A stretch of 7,647 nucleotides of DNA from Chryseobacterium gleum (GCA_943326825.2 CALPUT020000111.1:1-7647), one strand, 5' to 3'. Shown: positions 1-7,594, counted from the first letter of the stretch. Notes: generated from the sequence alone by a model not told the origin. Translations and numbers: made by a program.

Positions 1-1280
1 ATCGATAATTCTTCAGGTCGAGTAAGGATTGTATGGATACCATTTTGAGAAAGTTCTTGCGCAATACGTGACTTAACAGATACCATTTTCTCCGAAACAA
101 CCGTTTTGTAAATATCTCTTGTTGTTTTAACCGGTTGATAAGCCATTTCTTCTAGCTCATTGTTTTTAAAAAACACAACAACCAATACATGTTTTTGATT
201 GATTTTACGTAGTATCGGTAAAGCTCTTCGCATTGCAAATTCTGTTTCGAAATTGGTATAAAGAATCAGCATCGAACGAGTTTTAATCGTTTTACGAATG
301 GATTCAAATAACAACTCAAAATTGGCCTCTTTGTAATGCGTTTTTTGATTGTAAAGCAATTCCATAATTCGGCGTAATTGACCTTTTACTTTTTCTGCAA
401 CCAATTGCGATCCAATCTTATCAGAAAAAGTAATTATACCCGTTTTGTCTCCTTTTTTTAAGGTGATATTTGAAAAAACAAGTGCTGAATTTATCGAATA
501 ATCTAACATCGAAAGATTATCAAATTCAACTTGCATCGTTCTACTTTTGTCGATGATACAATAAATATGTTGCGATTTTTCTTCTTGATACTGATTGACC
601 ATCAAGTCGCGGCCTCTACTCGTGGCTTTCCAATTGACCGTTTTTAATTCATCTCCTTGAATGTAGTTTCTGATTTGTTCAAATTCACTATTATTTCCTA
701 AACGACGGATTTTTTTAATTCCAGAAGAAGTTTTTTGCTGCTGAAACACCATTAATTCGTACTTCTTCATTTGTTTAACCGATGGATAAACACGAATTGT
801 TTGTTTGGCTGAAATATCAATTCTACGACTTACTAAACGAAAAACTGAACTAATAATGAAAAACACATCTTGAAACTCATATTCTCCTCTCCTAGTTGGA
901 GTGAAATTATAACTGAATTTTTTACTTGAATTTCCAGATAATAAAGCGGAATATTCTTTTGATCGTTCTTGTAATTCAACTGGGTAACCTTCTATTAAAC
1001 GAAATGAAATCGGTTGAGAAAGTAAATTTTCAACCATTAATTCAACTTCATTGGAATCGCCTAAATTCAATCGCTCTTCCATTTTTCTTTGAAAATGAAT
1101 AGGCTGTTTGTTCATGAAAACAATTAAAGCATCCAATATCGTAATTCCTATAACCGCTAAAAATCCAACTTTTGCCCAAAAAAAGAGAAATGGGACAGCG
1201 AAAGATGTAGCAAATAACAACACAACAATTCCCATCAAGAGAAAGAAAAATTGTGTTAGATATATGGACTTTAATTTCAT
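1..1280 (-). CDS. DUF58 domain protein, partner of MoxR ATPase (3' end beyond window)
   Basis: This frame is open from an ATG at 1280 to the left edge: 426 codons with no stop, so only the last few residues (family members are usually about 430-450 aa) are likely missing. Two hydrophobic spans near residues 8-34 and 37-56 anchor it in the inner membrane. A beta-rich region follows, then the DUF58 signature FEQIRNYIQGDELKTVNW at about residues 200-217, in which G209-D210 and W217 are the conserved positions. A von Willebrand A-like fold comes next, with the MIDAS-type motif DKSRT at residues 244-248 after the strand YCII. DUF58 proteins are regularly encoded beside MoxR ATPases and are thought to be their VWA-like partners in envelope protein maturation; the exact role here is inferred. 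The start lies 6 bp after the moxR stop, in an A/T-rich leader with no Shine-Dalgarno, which points to co-transcription. No frameshift is seen. Confidence 0.93.
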   Translation of the reverse strand, partial: MKLKSIYLTQFFFLLMGIVVLLFATSFAVPFLFFWAKVGFLAVIGITILDALIVFMNKQPIHFQRKMEERLNLGDSNEVELMVENLLSQPISFRLIEGYPVELQERSKEYSALLSGNSSKKFSYNFTPTRRGEYEFQDVFFIISSVFRLVSRRIDISAKQTIRVYPSVKQMKKYELMVFQQQKTSSGIKKIRRLGNNSEFEQIRNYIQGDELKTVNWKATSRGRDLMVNQYQEEKSQHIYCIIDKSRTMQVEFDNLSMLDYSINSALVFSNITLKKGDKTGIITFSDKIGSQLVAEKVKGQLRRIMELLYNQKTHYKEANFELLFESIRKTIKTRSMLILYTNFETEFAMRRALPILRKINQKHVLVVVFFKNNELEEMAYQPVKTTRDIYKTVVSEKMVSVKSRIAQELSQNGIHTILTRPEELS

Positions 1281-1286
1281 TTAATA

Positions 1287-2372
1287 TTATCTAGGAACTT
1301 CAACCGTTTGAACGATTTCTAAAATTACATCTTCTGTTGTCAACCCTTCCATTTCTGCTTCTGGAGTTAATACAATTCGATGATTTAAAACGTGTGGTGC
1401 CACAAATTGAATGTCTTCTGGAGTCACAAAATCTCTTCCTCTTATTCCAGCAATTGCTTTAGCTGATCGAAGAATGGACAATGAAGCTCTAGGTGATCCA
1501 CCTAAATGAATTTTACCGTGACTTCTTGTTTTGTGAATAATATTTGCAATGTATGAAATCAAATGATCTTCAATGATAATTTCCTCAATCACATCTTGAA
1601 TTTTTTTAATTTCAGTCGCTGTAAACACAGGCTTGATTTCATCTAAACCAGCTGATTTAATAGTGTTTTTATAACGATGTAAGATCTCTATTTCTTGTTC
1701 TAACTCAGGATAATCCAATTTAATCTTAAAGATAAAACGATCCAATTGTGCTTCAGGTAAGTTATATGTACCTTCCTGATCTATTGGGTTTTGAGTTGCA
1801 ATCACTAAGAAAGGAAAACTCATTGCGTAAGTGTTTCCATCATATGTAATTTGTCTTTCTTCCATTACTTCAAAAAGTGCTGCTTGTGTTTTTGCTGGAG
1901 CACGGTTGATCTCATCAATCAAAACAATATTTGAGAAAATAGGTCCTTTTTTGAATGAAAATGTTGAATCCTTCATACTGAAAACAGTCGTCCCGATAAC
2001 ATCTGAAGGCATTAAATCAGGCGTAAATTGAATTCTTGAAAAATCAATCTCCAGTGCTTTTGACAAAACTTTAGATGATAATGTCTTCGCTACACCAGGT
2101 GCCCCTTCTAATAAAATATGTCCGTTTGAAAAAATACCGGCAATTAATAGTTCAACCATTTCATGTTGACCGATAACATATTTTCCTAATTCCTGACGTA
2201 CGTTGTTCACTTTTTGAGCAACCCACATTAAGTCTTCATTTTTACGCTCAAAACCAAAATCACCCTCAGGAGCTGAAGGAGTATTTTCAGTTGTGTCATT
2301 TACATTCGAAGCTTCTTCTTTTGGCATGTAGGAAGCAAACTCATTGTTTTCATTTGTTAATTCATCACTCAT
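1287..2372 (-). CDS. MoxR family AAA+ ATPase
   Basis: This 361-residue protein has a complete AAA_3 core. The Walker A motif GAPGVAKT is at 90-97. Walker B IVLIDEIN is at 149-156, with D153 and E154 for Mg and hydrolysis. Sensor 1 ATQNP is at 192-196, the MoxR hallmark EGTYNLPEAQLDRF at 200-213 includes the likely arginine finger R212, and GGSPRAS at 291-297 carries the sensor 2 arginine in the C-terminal lid. MoxR ATPases are cytoplasmic hexameric remodelling enzymes that work with VWA or DUF58 partners on membrane and envelope proteins. The DUF58 gene follows by 6 bp and the DUF4350 gene precedes by 2 bp. The first 45 or so residues are an acidic, Asn/Ser/Thr-rich extension that looks disordered and is not part of the ATPase fold. 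The ATG at 2372 is the natural start given the 2-bp spacing, but a start further in would still leave the whole AAA+ core. Confidence 0.96.
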   Translation of the reverse strand: MSDELTNENNEFASYMPKEEASNVNDTTENTPSAPEGDFGFERKNEDLMWVAQKVNNVRQELGKYVIGQHEMVELLIAGIFSNGHILLEGAPGVAKTLSSKVLSKALEIDFSRIQFTPDLMPSDVIGTTVFSMKDSTFSFKKGPIFSNIVLIDEINRAPAKTQAALFEVMEERQITYDGNTYAMSFPFLVIATQNPIDQEGTYNLPEAQLDRFIFKIKLDYPELEQEIEILHRYKNTIKSAGLDEIKPVFTATEIKKIQDVIEEIIIEDHLISYIANIIHKTRSHGKIHLGGSPRASLSILRSAKAIAGIRGRDFVTPEDIQFVAPHVLNHRIVLTPEAEMEGLTTEDVILEIVQTVEVPR

Positions 2373-2374
2373 AA

Positions 2375-4063
2375 TTATTCAAATTTATGAAGGTTTGATA
2401 TGTAATTTTGGAAACTACTTTTGTCGAATCGACTCATTTCCCAATAATTTATTTTAATAATTCTATTTCCTGAAAAAGTAATCAAAGTAGCCGAATTTCC
2501 ATTCACTGCGTCTACTAAATCTTCCCAATTGTACATTTTCTTTTTACCAGAAATAGGATAGAGAATTAATTGATCACTTTTAATTTCTACTAACGGTTTT
2601 TTCAATTGTAAAACGGCAATTGTTATCCAACTAATTCCGATAGGCCATAATAAAATCCCCATTCCTATCGATTGAGTTAAATAGTAGAAACCAACTAATA
2701 TCATCATGATGCCGAACAAGATTAATAACATTGGTAACCAGATGATTCGATTAAAAATACGGTCTTTTTTCTCAATCCGATTCAATATGAAATTAGAAAT
2801 AATACCCGTTTTAAGATAAAACTCACGTTGTTGAGTCGCTACATTGGCAATGTAACGTTCGTCTACATTAAACGATTCTTTTGTTTCAATTAATGCTAAT
2901 AATTCTTTTAATGATTCTATTGAAACATTACTTTTTTCAGCCAATAATCGAATTTCACGATCTTCATTTCTTCTCGTTAAATCAATGTAAAAATGCTTAT
3001 GAATCGCATGATAAAAATTCTTTCTCTGGACTTTTAAAATACCATAGGGACTATGATTTTGATAATAAATAGATGCAATCGTATCAGCAAAAGCAGTTGT
3101 CATGTTTCGTTTTGGAGGAATCATAGGAACCACTGGACGCATTCTCTTCGCTCTGAAAATGATGAATAAAATAAATCCTAAAATAACCGTTAACATTGCC
3201 CATAACAAAGAAGGATTTTTGAAGAACAATTGTAATAAACTGTCGTCTTTTTTAGAGTCTTTTCCTTCATTTACAGAGGTATTTTCCTTTCCTTCATTAT
3301 CCATTTTGCGACCCAATTCTAACCAATAGACATTTCTTTGTTTTGAGAATTGATTGATGGTAAAATTCGAGTAATAAAACCCATCTTTACTTAGAACTTG
3401 ATAGTTAAAATATAACTGAGGATTAGCATGTAAAAATATGTGTCCTTTTCCACGTTTAATTTTTATGAAATTAGACATTTCCATAAATGAAGACAATGAT
3501 TCGAAACTAGAATCAACCAAAGCATCATTGACAAATGCTTCCCACTTCGTTGCTAACGTATCTGTTTGATGAATGTTGTACATCGTATGCTTACGGTTAT
3601 TTGCAAATACAACGATACTGTCCGAATAATCGTAATCAAAATCAACATAATTAAAGAAACGATCGTATAAATTGGACGTCAAATCATAGAAACTAATCAT
3701 CAGATCTGAACCATTTTCAACGTCTTTTAAAATCGTATCAATTTCCTTATTCAATAATTGAAAATCTTGACCGATAAAGATATAAGTTGATTTCTCTTTT
3801 TTATTTATTAACGAATCATAATCCGACCATTTATTGATCTTTTTCACAGAATGGTTAGAATCTAAATGAGCCGTTAATATTTCATTAAATAAGAATAATC
3901 CATAAGGATCTTTATCTTTTAGTTGGTATTTTCTTTGCCAATTGTTTGATCTGAAAATTTGAATCTTTTTAGGTTTTGAAATACCATCAACAGCCCATAA
4001 TAAAAGGACTATCAGCAGGGAAAACCCAAGGATAAGCGCTATTTTATTTTTACTACTTATCAT
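2375..4063 (-). CDS. DUF4350 membrane protein with C-terminal two-span plus PH-like extension
   Basis: A 562-residue protein. It begins with an N-terminal anchor (residues 8-25), followed by an extracytoplasmic domain (about 30-275) of DUF4350 type: a Rossmann-like region with YGLFLFNEIL near 54-63, FIGQD near 96-100 and GHIFLHANP at 207-215. A second span is at 286-304. A cytoplasmic helical segment (310-435) starts with a proline-rich RPVVPMIPPKR and contains AFADTIASIYYQNHS, typical of the DUF4350 C-terminal part. Related proteins usually end around 400-430 residues. Here two further spans follow (440-462 and 467-487), then about 70 residues (490-560) that read like a bacterial PH-like beta domain: alternating hydrophobic strands, YNWEDLVDAV, then LITFSGNRIIKINYW. 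Its ATG overlaps the upstream DUF4129 gene by 11 bp and its stop is 2 bp before moxR, so translational coupling is likely. DUF4350 has no known biochemical activity; a role in the MoxR membrane complex is inferred from context. Confidence 0.88.
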   Translation of the reverse strand: MISSKNKIALILGFSLLIVLLLWAVDGISKPKKIQIFRSNNWQRKYQLKDKDPYGLFLFNEILTAHLDSNHSVKKINKWSDYDSLINKKEKSTYIFIGQDFQLLNKEIDTILKDVENGSDLMISFYDLTSNLYDRFFNYVDFDYDYSDSIVVFANNRKHTMYNIHQTDTLATKWEAFVNDALVDSSFESLSSFMEMSNFIKIKRGKGHIFLHANPQLYFNYQVLSKDGFYYSNFTINQFSKQRNVYWLELGRKMDNEGKENTSVNEGKDSKKDDSLLQLFFKNPSLLWAMLTVILGFILFIIFRAKRMRPVVPMIPPKRNMTTAFADTIASIYYQNHSPYGILKVQRKNFYHAIHKHFYIDLTRRNEDREIRLLAEKSNVSIESLKELLALIETKESFNVDERYIANVATQQREFYLKTGIISNFILNRIEKKDRIFNRIIWLPMLLILFGIMMILVGFYYLTQSIGMGILLWPIGISWITIAVLQLKKPLVEIKSDQLILYPISGKKKMYNWEDLVDAVNGNSATLITFSGNRIIKINYWEMSRFDKSSFQNYISNLHKFE

Positions 4064-4946
4064 CTTTTTCGATTAATTTATAGTAGTTCAATAAAACAGG
4101 TTGGATTTCTTCAAAATCACTTTTAGAAAGTTGGTATTCACCATACCAAACAAGATCATAAATTCGAACACACTCTTCAAAAAGATGACTGTTCGATCGG
4201 CTTTTCATTTCAAGAATATAACTGTAATTCGTTTTTTCTTGTTTCCATTTAATCCACCCTTTTTTGATCAATTCCTTTAAAATAAAATTAAAGTAAATTC
4301 GAACGCCTTCACGATAATCTTCCTTTTCAAGTGCACTTTCTAATAAAAGTTCCAATTCTGTTTTGGAAATAATCGTTGGATTCCAATTCTTATCAATGGA
4401 TTGAAGTTTCAATTCTTTCTCTGAAGGTTTGGCATTTTTAATTAACTGATATACTATGAAAATCGCTAATGCGAAAAGAACCAAAATCCCTAAAACTTTC
4501 CAAAATCCATCTGAAAACAAAATTTCTCTATCAATATTATAATTAATAGGATCAATTTCAGGCATATCTATTTCGGGGGAAAGCACATCTGGATCATATG
4601 CTTCTGTTCCATTTCCTCCTCCTCTGCCATATCCTTCTCGCCTATCTCGTTGAATTTGTTCAGGTTGATAATCTATGCCTTCATAGGGAGTTGACTGTTC
4701 CTCTTCTTCAGTTTCATCGATTGCTCCAGGCGAAGAGGTATACCAATCTGACGGACCGTTATATTTCTCTCCTTTTTCGTATTGAATTGATTTTTTTTCT
4801 CGCTTCCAAACAGAAATCTTATCTTCTTTCTTATGTGTTTGAGCATAAAAATTGAATGACAATAATAGGGCGATATGGAAAAACAAGAACTTAATCAAAA
4901 TCAACTTCTGTTTCTTGGTATCTATTTCGTTTTCCAAATTTCTCAA
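4053..4946 (-). CDS. DUF4129 domain protein, signal peptide and one membrane span
   Basis: The protein has up to 297 residues. A signal peptide is plain (IKFLFFHIALLLSFNFYAQ, residues 18-36, likely cleaved after the Ala of YAQ or at Q). An extracytoplasmic linker follows that is acidic (DETEEEEQ) and then Gly/Arg-rich (GYGRGGGNG, 105-113). The membrane span is at about 149-168. The cytoplasmic DUF4129 domain occupies about 195-292, with EDYREGVRIYFNFILKEL and DLVWYGEYQLSKSDFEEI as its recognisable ends. No ATG exists near the 5' end. The outermost start is TTG at 4946, which overlaps the SpoIIM gene by 56 bp. TTG codons at 4904 and 4898 are alternatives; the one at 4898 gives a compact signal peptide and only an 8-bp overlap, and I think it at least as likely. 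DUF4129 proteins are standard neighbours of MoxR/DUF58 operons. The enzymatic role, if any, is unknown. Confidence 0.9.
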   Translation of the reverse strand: MRNLENEIDTKKQKLILIKFLFFHIALLLSFNFYAQTHKKEDKISVWKREKKSIQYEKGEKYNGPSDWYTSSPGAIDETEEEEQSTPYEGIDYQPEQIQRDRREGYGRGGGNGTEAYDPDVLSPEIDMPEIDPINYNIDREILFSDGFWKVLGILVLFALAIFIVYQLIKNAKPSEKELKLQSIDKNWNPTIISKTELELLLESALEKEDYREGVRIYFNFILKELIKKGWIKWKQEKTNYSYILEMKSRSNSHLFEECVRIYDLVWYGEYQLSKSDFEEIQPVLLNYYKLIEKDDK

Positions 4947-6813
4947 ATTGCTTTTTCAAGCCAATTGCTTCTGTTTTTTCTAATTCAGAATAATAACTAA
5001 ACATTGACGCAATAATAATCAATGGTAAAATGCCAAACAAAAATAAAATGTAAACCAATTGACGAACAATATTAGATATCACTAAATAATCCGTCGTATA
5101 AATTTTAGCTACTCGCTTTACAAAATCAGCAGCCATATCTAATAAATCATTAGAAACGATTGGTTGTTGTGTCCATTCGATGTAAATGCTCAAAACAAAA
5201 GCAAACGGTTGTGCGATTATGGCCACAAAAAGTGATAATAATATCAATAATAGAAGTGAATTTCCGTATTGTTTTCTACTGAATAGCAATCCTTTTTTAA
5301 GTCTAACTTTAAATGTACCTTCACTTAATACTAAACTCGGGCTTATCAGAAGTAAAAATGGGATTGCGATAATACCAAAGATCATTGCAATCCATGGAAT
5401 AAAGAAAAGAATCCCATAAATAACAACTGTTCCTAACCACGACATTAAAAAATACTTTCTTAAGAACTGAAAATAACTGCGCCATGAAAAAGCTGTTTTT
5501 AACGTTTTTAAACACCAAAAAACAGCAGCGTTAAACAACGATAAAATGAATGTCCAACAAACTAAAACAACAAAATCTTGACTATTTTTCAATCCTGTTC
5601 CAAACATTATTTGCAATTGATACGACCAATCAAACCAATGTTCTGTTTTCATTTCTTGGTAATGATTCACATCTTGCAAATAGATTAATATCGCAGAAAG
5701 CGGCAGAATAAATGCAAAAATGATTTTACCTAATTTAAAAAACTGAGTACTGTAAAAACGAAACGTTTCAGACACAATTTCACCAGTATTTCTAATTTTA
5801 TGAAAAACAAAATTCGTTTGACTTGGAACAATTTGAGTGTCCTCAACATCAATTAATTCTGGATATTTTCGTGCAACATAAAGCGGATAAAAAACATAGA
5901 AAAATAAAATAATTCCAAACGAAAGTAGAATCAACATCCATTTTGTCCAGTCTTCTAAATCTTGATAATTTGCTGTTACAAAACTCTCTAAAAATCCTGC
6001 AATAATGATAAATGGAACTATACTTAACATGATTTTCAAACCTCTTTTCGTAGACAATTGTAACGATTGCATTCTCGTATAACTATCTGGAAAAAGCCAG
6101 CCATGACCAGCGGTTAAACCAGCTCCACCCGCTAATACAATACTTGAAATTTCAAATGCACCATGAATCCAAACCCCTAAAAAACTGGTGATTAATAAGC
6201 CTTTCATATAAAAGAAATTTTGAAAAGCTCCAAGCATTACACCGTTTGAAAAAAGTAAAATATGTGTTCCGATGGTAAAGAAAAAACCTACAAAAAAGAT
6301 CAAAAAAGATACTTTTAAATTATTCGTCGTAATTCTAATAAACATTTGAAGTTGATCTTCATCGGCATAAACGCCTAGAGGATTTCCATTTTGGATATTT
6401 TCATTCGTCATTCGAATATATTCATCACCCAAAACGATATTCGAGAAATCAGGAATTAATTGGGAAGAAATTACGCCAATCGTGACATAAATCAAGAAAC
6501 AAATAAAAGCGAAAATCAGATTTTTTCGAGATCGATAAATCTCTAATGGCAACGAGGTTTTCCAGACAGAAATAAACTTTTTAAATGTTTCTCCTTTCTG
6601 TTTATGAACTCCTGAATAAACCTTTTGGGCTAAACCATTCAAATAAACACGAACCGTTCTTCTTTTGTAAAATGTCTGCGCATAACTCAAGTCATCCGTA
6701 ATATCCATATACAAATCACTCAACTCTTCTGGGTCACTTACAGATGAAGAAGCGGCACGTTCAAAACGTTTCCATTTCTCTTTATTTTGTTCTATGAATG
6801 AGGTTTCTTTCAT
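4891..6813 (-). CDS. SpoIIM-family (stage II sporulation M-like) membrane protein with extra C-terminal membrane domain
   Basis: A 640-residue polytopic membrane protein. Residues 1-320 are the SpoIIM-like (DUF95) domain: a soluble, charged N-terminus of about 95 residues, then spans near 98-117, 166-190, 208-230, 258-278 and 293-312. The family signature is visible as WIHGAFEISSIVLAGGAG (215-232), followed by GWLFPDSYTRMQSL (238-251). In non-sporulating Bacteroidota these proteins sit in MoxR operons and have nothing to do with spores. They usually end around 320-330 residues. Here the frame continues through a linker (320-350) into a second hydrophobic domain with spans near 362-380, 413-432, 455-475, 477-495, 518-545 and 582-605, and a charged tail. 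That half resembles the stand-alone membrane protein sometimes encoded between SpoIIM and DUF4129, so a gene fusion is likely (inference). It is the first gene of the cluster. The ATG at 6813 has 37 bp between it and a repeat, and I see no convincing Bacteroidota promoter there. Its end overlaps the DUF4129 gene. Confidence 0.9.
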   Translation of the reverse strand: MKETSFIEQNKEKWKRFERAASSSVSDPEELSDLYMDITDDLSYAQTFYKRRTVRVYLNGLAQKVYSGVHKQKGETFKKFISVWKTSLPLEIYRSRKNLIFAFICFLIYVTIGVISSQLIPDFSNIVLGDEYIRMTNENIQNGNPLGVYADEDQLQMFIRITTNNLKVSFLIFFVGFFFTIGTHILLFSNGVMLGAFQNFFYMKGLLITSFLGVWIHGAFEISSIVLAGGAGLTAGHGWLFPDSYTRMQSLQLSTKRGLKIMLSIVPFIIIAGFLESFVTANYQDLEDWTKWMLILLSFGIILFFYVFYPLYVARKYPELIDVEDTQIVPSQTNFVFHKIRNTGEIVSETFRFYSTQFFKLGKIIFAFILPLSAILIYLQDVNHYQEMKTEHWFDWSYQLQIMFGTGLKNSQDFVVLVCWTFILSLFNAAVFWCLKTLKTAFSWRSYFQFLRKYFLMSWLGTVVIYGILFFIPWIAMIFGIIAIPFLLLISPSLVLSEGTFKVRLKKGLLFSRKQYGNSLLLLILLSLFVAIIAQPFAFVLSIYIEWTQQPIVSNDLLDMAADFVKRVAKIYTTDYLVISNIVRQLVYILFLFGILPLIIIASMFSYYSELEKTEAIGLKKQFEKFGKRNRYQETEVDFD

Positions 6814-6850
6814 GTTTGGTTAGGATAAAGATATAATTTTTATGGAAATA

Positions 6851-6902
6851 GTCGTCAGGCTTCGATACATTTCTCCTAGCGTCGAAACACTCAGCCAGAC
6901 GA
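6851..6902. repeat. REP-like imperfect palindromic repeat
   Basis: The outer arms TCGTCAGGCT (6852-6861) and AGCCAGACGA (6893-6902) pair with a single A:A mismatch. An inner TCGA (6862-6865) pairs with TCGA (6882-6885), leaving a 16-nt loop and a 7-nt bulge on the right side. The first 14 bases, GTCGTCAGGCTTCG, recur in the same direction at the right edge of the window, which shows that the sequence is repeated. Short palindromes of the GGCTnnnTCGAAGCC kind are scattered in many flavobacterial genomes. The element lies between the KilA-N remnant (stop 4 bp away) and the SpoIIM gene, upstream of the operon. It could affect the transcript ends but has no T-tract for a standard terminator. Confidence 0.75.
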
Positions 6903-6906
6903 TTTG

Positions 6907-7562
6907 TTATTCTAGTTTTCCTAACAATGATTTCATCTGAGAAATGGCAACTTGATTTAATTGTAGAATTCGTGAAGATTGTGGAAGATTTTGTTGGGAC
7001 GAATTGCAATTCGTCCCAACGCTTGTTCCTTGGAAATTGAAATAGGGATTAAATTTTCTTTGATTGAATCAGTGTGAATTTTACAATTGATTTTGGAGAT
7101 GATGCGCTGAACGTTCCAAGTTAGGTTCTTTTGACTGTTTTCTTCTTCTTTAAGACGTTGAAATTCTTTAATGAGAAATATTTTGAATTAAGCACTTATC
7201 CACATTCCAAATTCAAGTGCGATATCGGGATGAGCATAAGTCCCTCCATATCTTCCGGATTTGGATATGATCCCGATAGAATTTGTTTTATTTACCCATT
7301 CTTTCACACTTAACTTTTAATTATTTAAACCCGCTTTACTTTTAATTATGGCAAATTCGCAATAATTAAAACTTGGATTAAAAACACTTTCCCAAATTCC
7401 AATAAATTCAACAGTATTTCTATTTCTCAACCAATCCGAAATGAAAAAATCTCCATCTTTGGATTTAATCATATCTGTCAATGAAATATAATCTAGGTTG
7501 TCTTTATTAACGATTGAAATTTCAATACCCAAAACCTCAATTTTCTTATTCGATTTAGCCAT
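6907..7562 (-). pseudogene. KilA-N domain protein (phage antirepressor-like), decayed
   Basis: The first 81 codons from the ATG at 7562 encode a good KilA-N N-terminus: KIEVLGIEISIV, YISLTDMIKSKDGDFFISDW, LRNRNTVEFIGIWE, KSKAGLNN. A TAA at 7317-7319 then interrupts. The same frame resumes with KLSVKEWVNKTNSIGI, SGRYGGTYAHPDIALEFGMW and IS, meets a second TAA at 7188-7190 where the family has Glu (GAA to TAA), and continues through FKIFLIKEFQRLKEEE and KIHTDSIKENLIPISISKEQ to about 7021. A 28-bp palindrome follows. Beyond it, in another frame, comes the family's usual C-terminus, QNLPQSSRILQLNQVAISQM, ending at a TAA at 6907-6909. Compared with my memory of intact homologues (about 265-280 aa), roughly 65 residues before the C-terminus are missing. 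KilA-N is a DNA-binding domain of phage and bacterial regulators. The long preserved reading frame suggests recent inactivation. A short 81-residue product could still be made but would be only part of the domain set. Confidence 0.88.
6993..7020. repeat. Perfect 28-bp palindrome at a deletion junction
   Basis: The half-site GTTGGGACGAATTG is followed directly by its exact reverse complement, giving 14 bp per arm with no spacer. It falls precisely where the KilA-N remnant loses an internal stretch and changes frame, so it is an insertion or a repair scar, not part of the original gene. It has no T-run on either side, which argues against an intrinsic terminator. It resembles short dispersed palindromes of Bacteroidota genomes; only one copy is visible in this window. 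Confidence 0.9.
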
Positions 7563-7571
7563 AAGTTAGTC

Positions 7572-7594
7572 TTTTCCTATTGAATTTAGGAAAA
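7572..7594. repeat. Inverted repeat just upstream of the KilA-N start
   Basis: TTTTCCTA (7572-7579) and TAGGAAAA (7587-7594) are exact reverse complements around a 7-nt spacer, 9 bp upstream of the pseudogene ATG. Position and symmetry would fit an operator of the former regulator. In such A/T-rich DNA an 8-bp inverted repeat may also be chance. There is no supporting promoter motif. Confidence 0.35.

Noticed and set aside
5321..5518. 65-codon minus-strand frame
   Set aside because: It lies wholly inside the SpoIIM-family gene in a different frame and carries no recognisable motif.
4891..6813. Sporulation function for the SpoIIM-like gene
   Set aside because: The name is inherited from the Bacillus family member; the operon context is a Bacteroidota MoxR system and no sporulation gene is present.
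6826..6833. TATCTTTA on the minus strand as a -7 element for the operon
   Set aside because: It fits TAnnTTT of the Bacteroidota consensus but lacks the final G, has no TTTG at the proper distance upstream and would leave a very short leader.
6782..7009. 75-codon minus-strand frame overlapping the start of the SpoIIM gene
   Set aside because: It starts inside the palindrome, runs through the REP-like repeat and into the SpoIIM gene in another frame; composition is not protein-like and the KilA-N C-terminus uses a different frame here.
6993..7020. The perfect palindrome as an intrinsic terminator
   Set aside because: No run of T follows it on either strand, and it sits within a former coding region.
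7131..7313. 60-codon plus-strand frame
   Set aside because: It is the antisense of the KilA-N remnant, which has clear family similarity on the minus strand.
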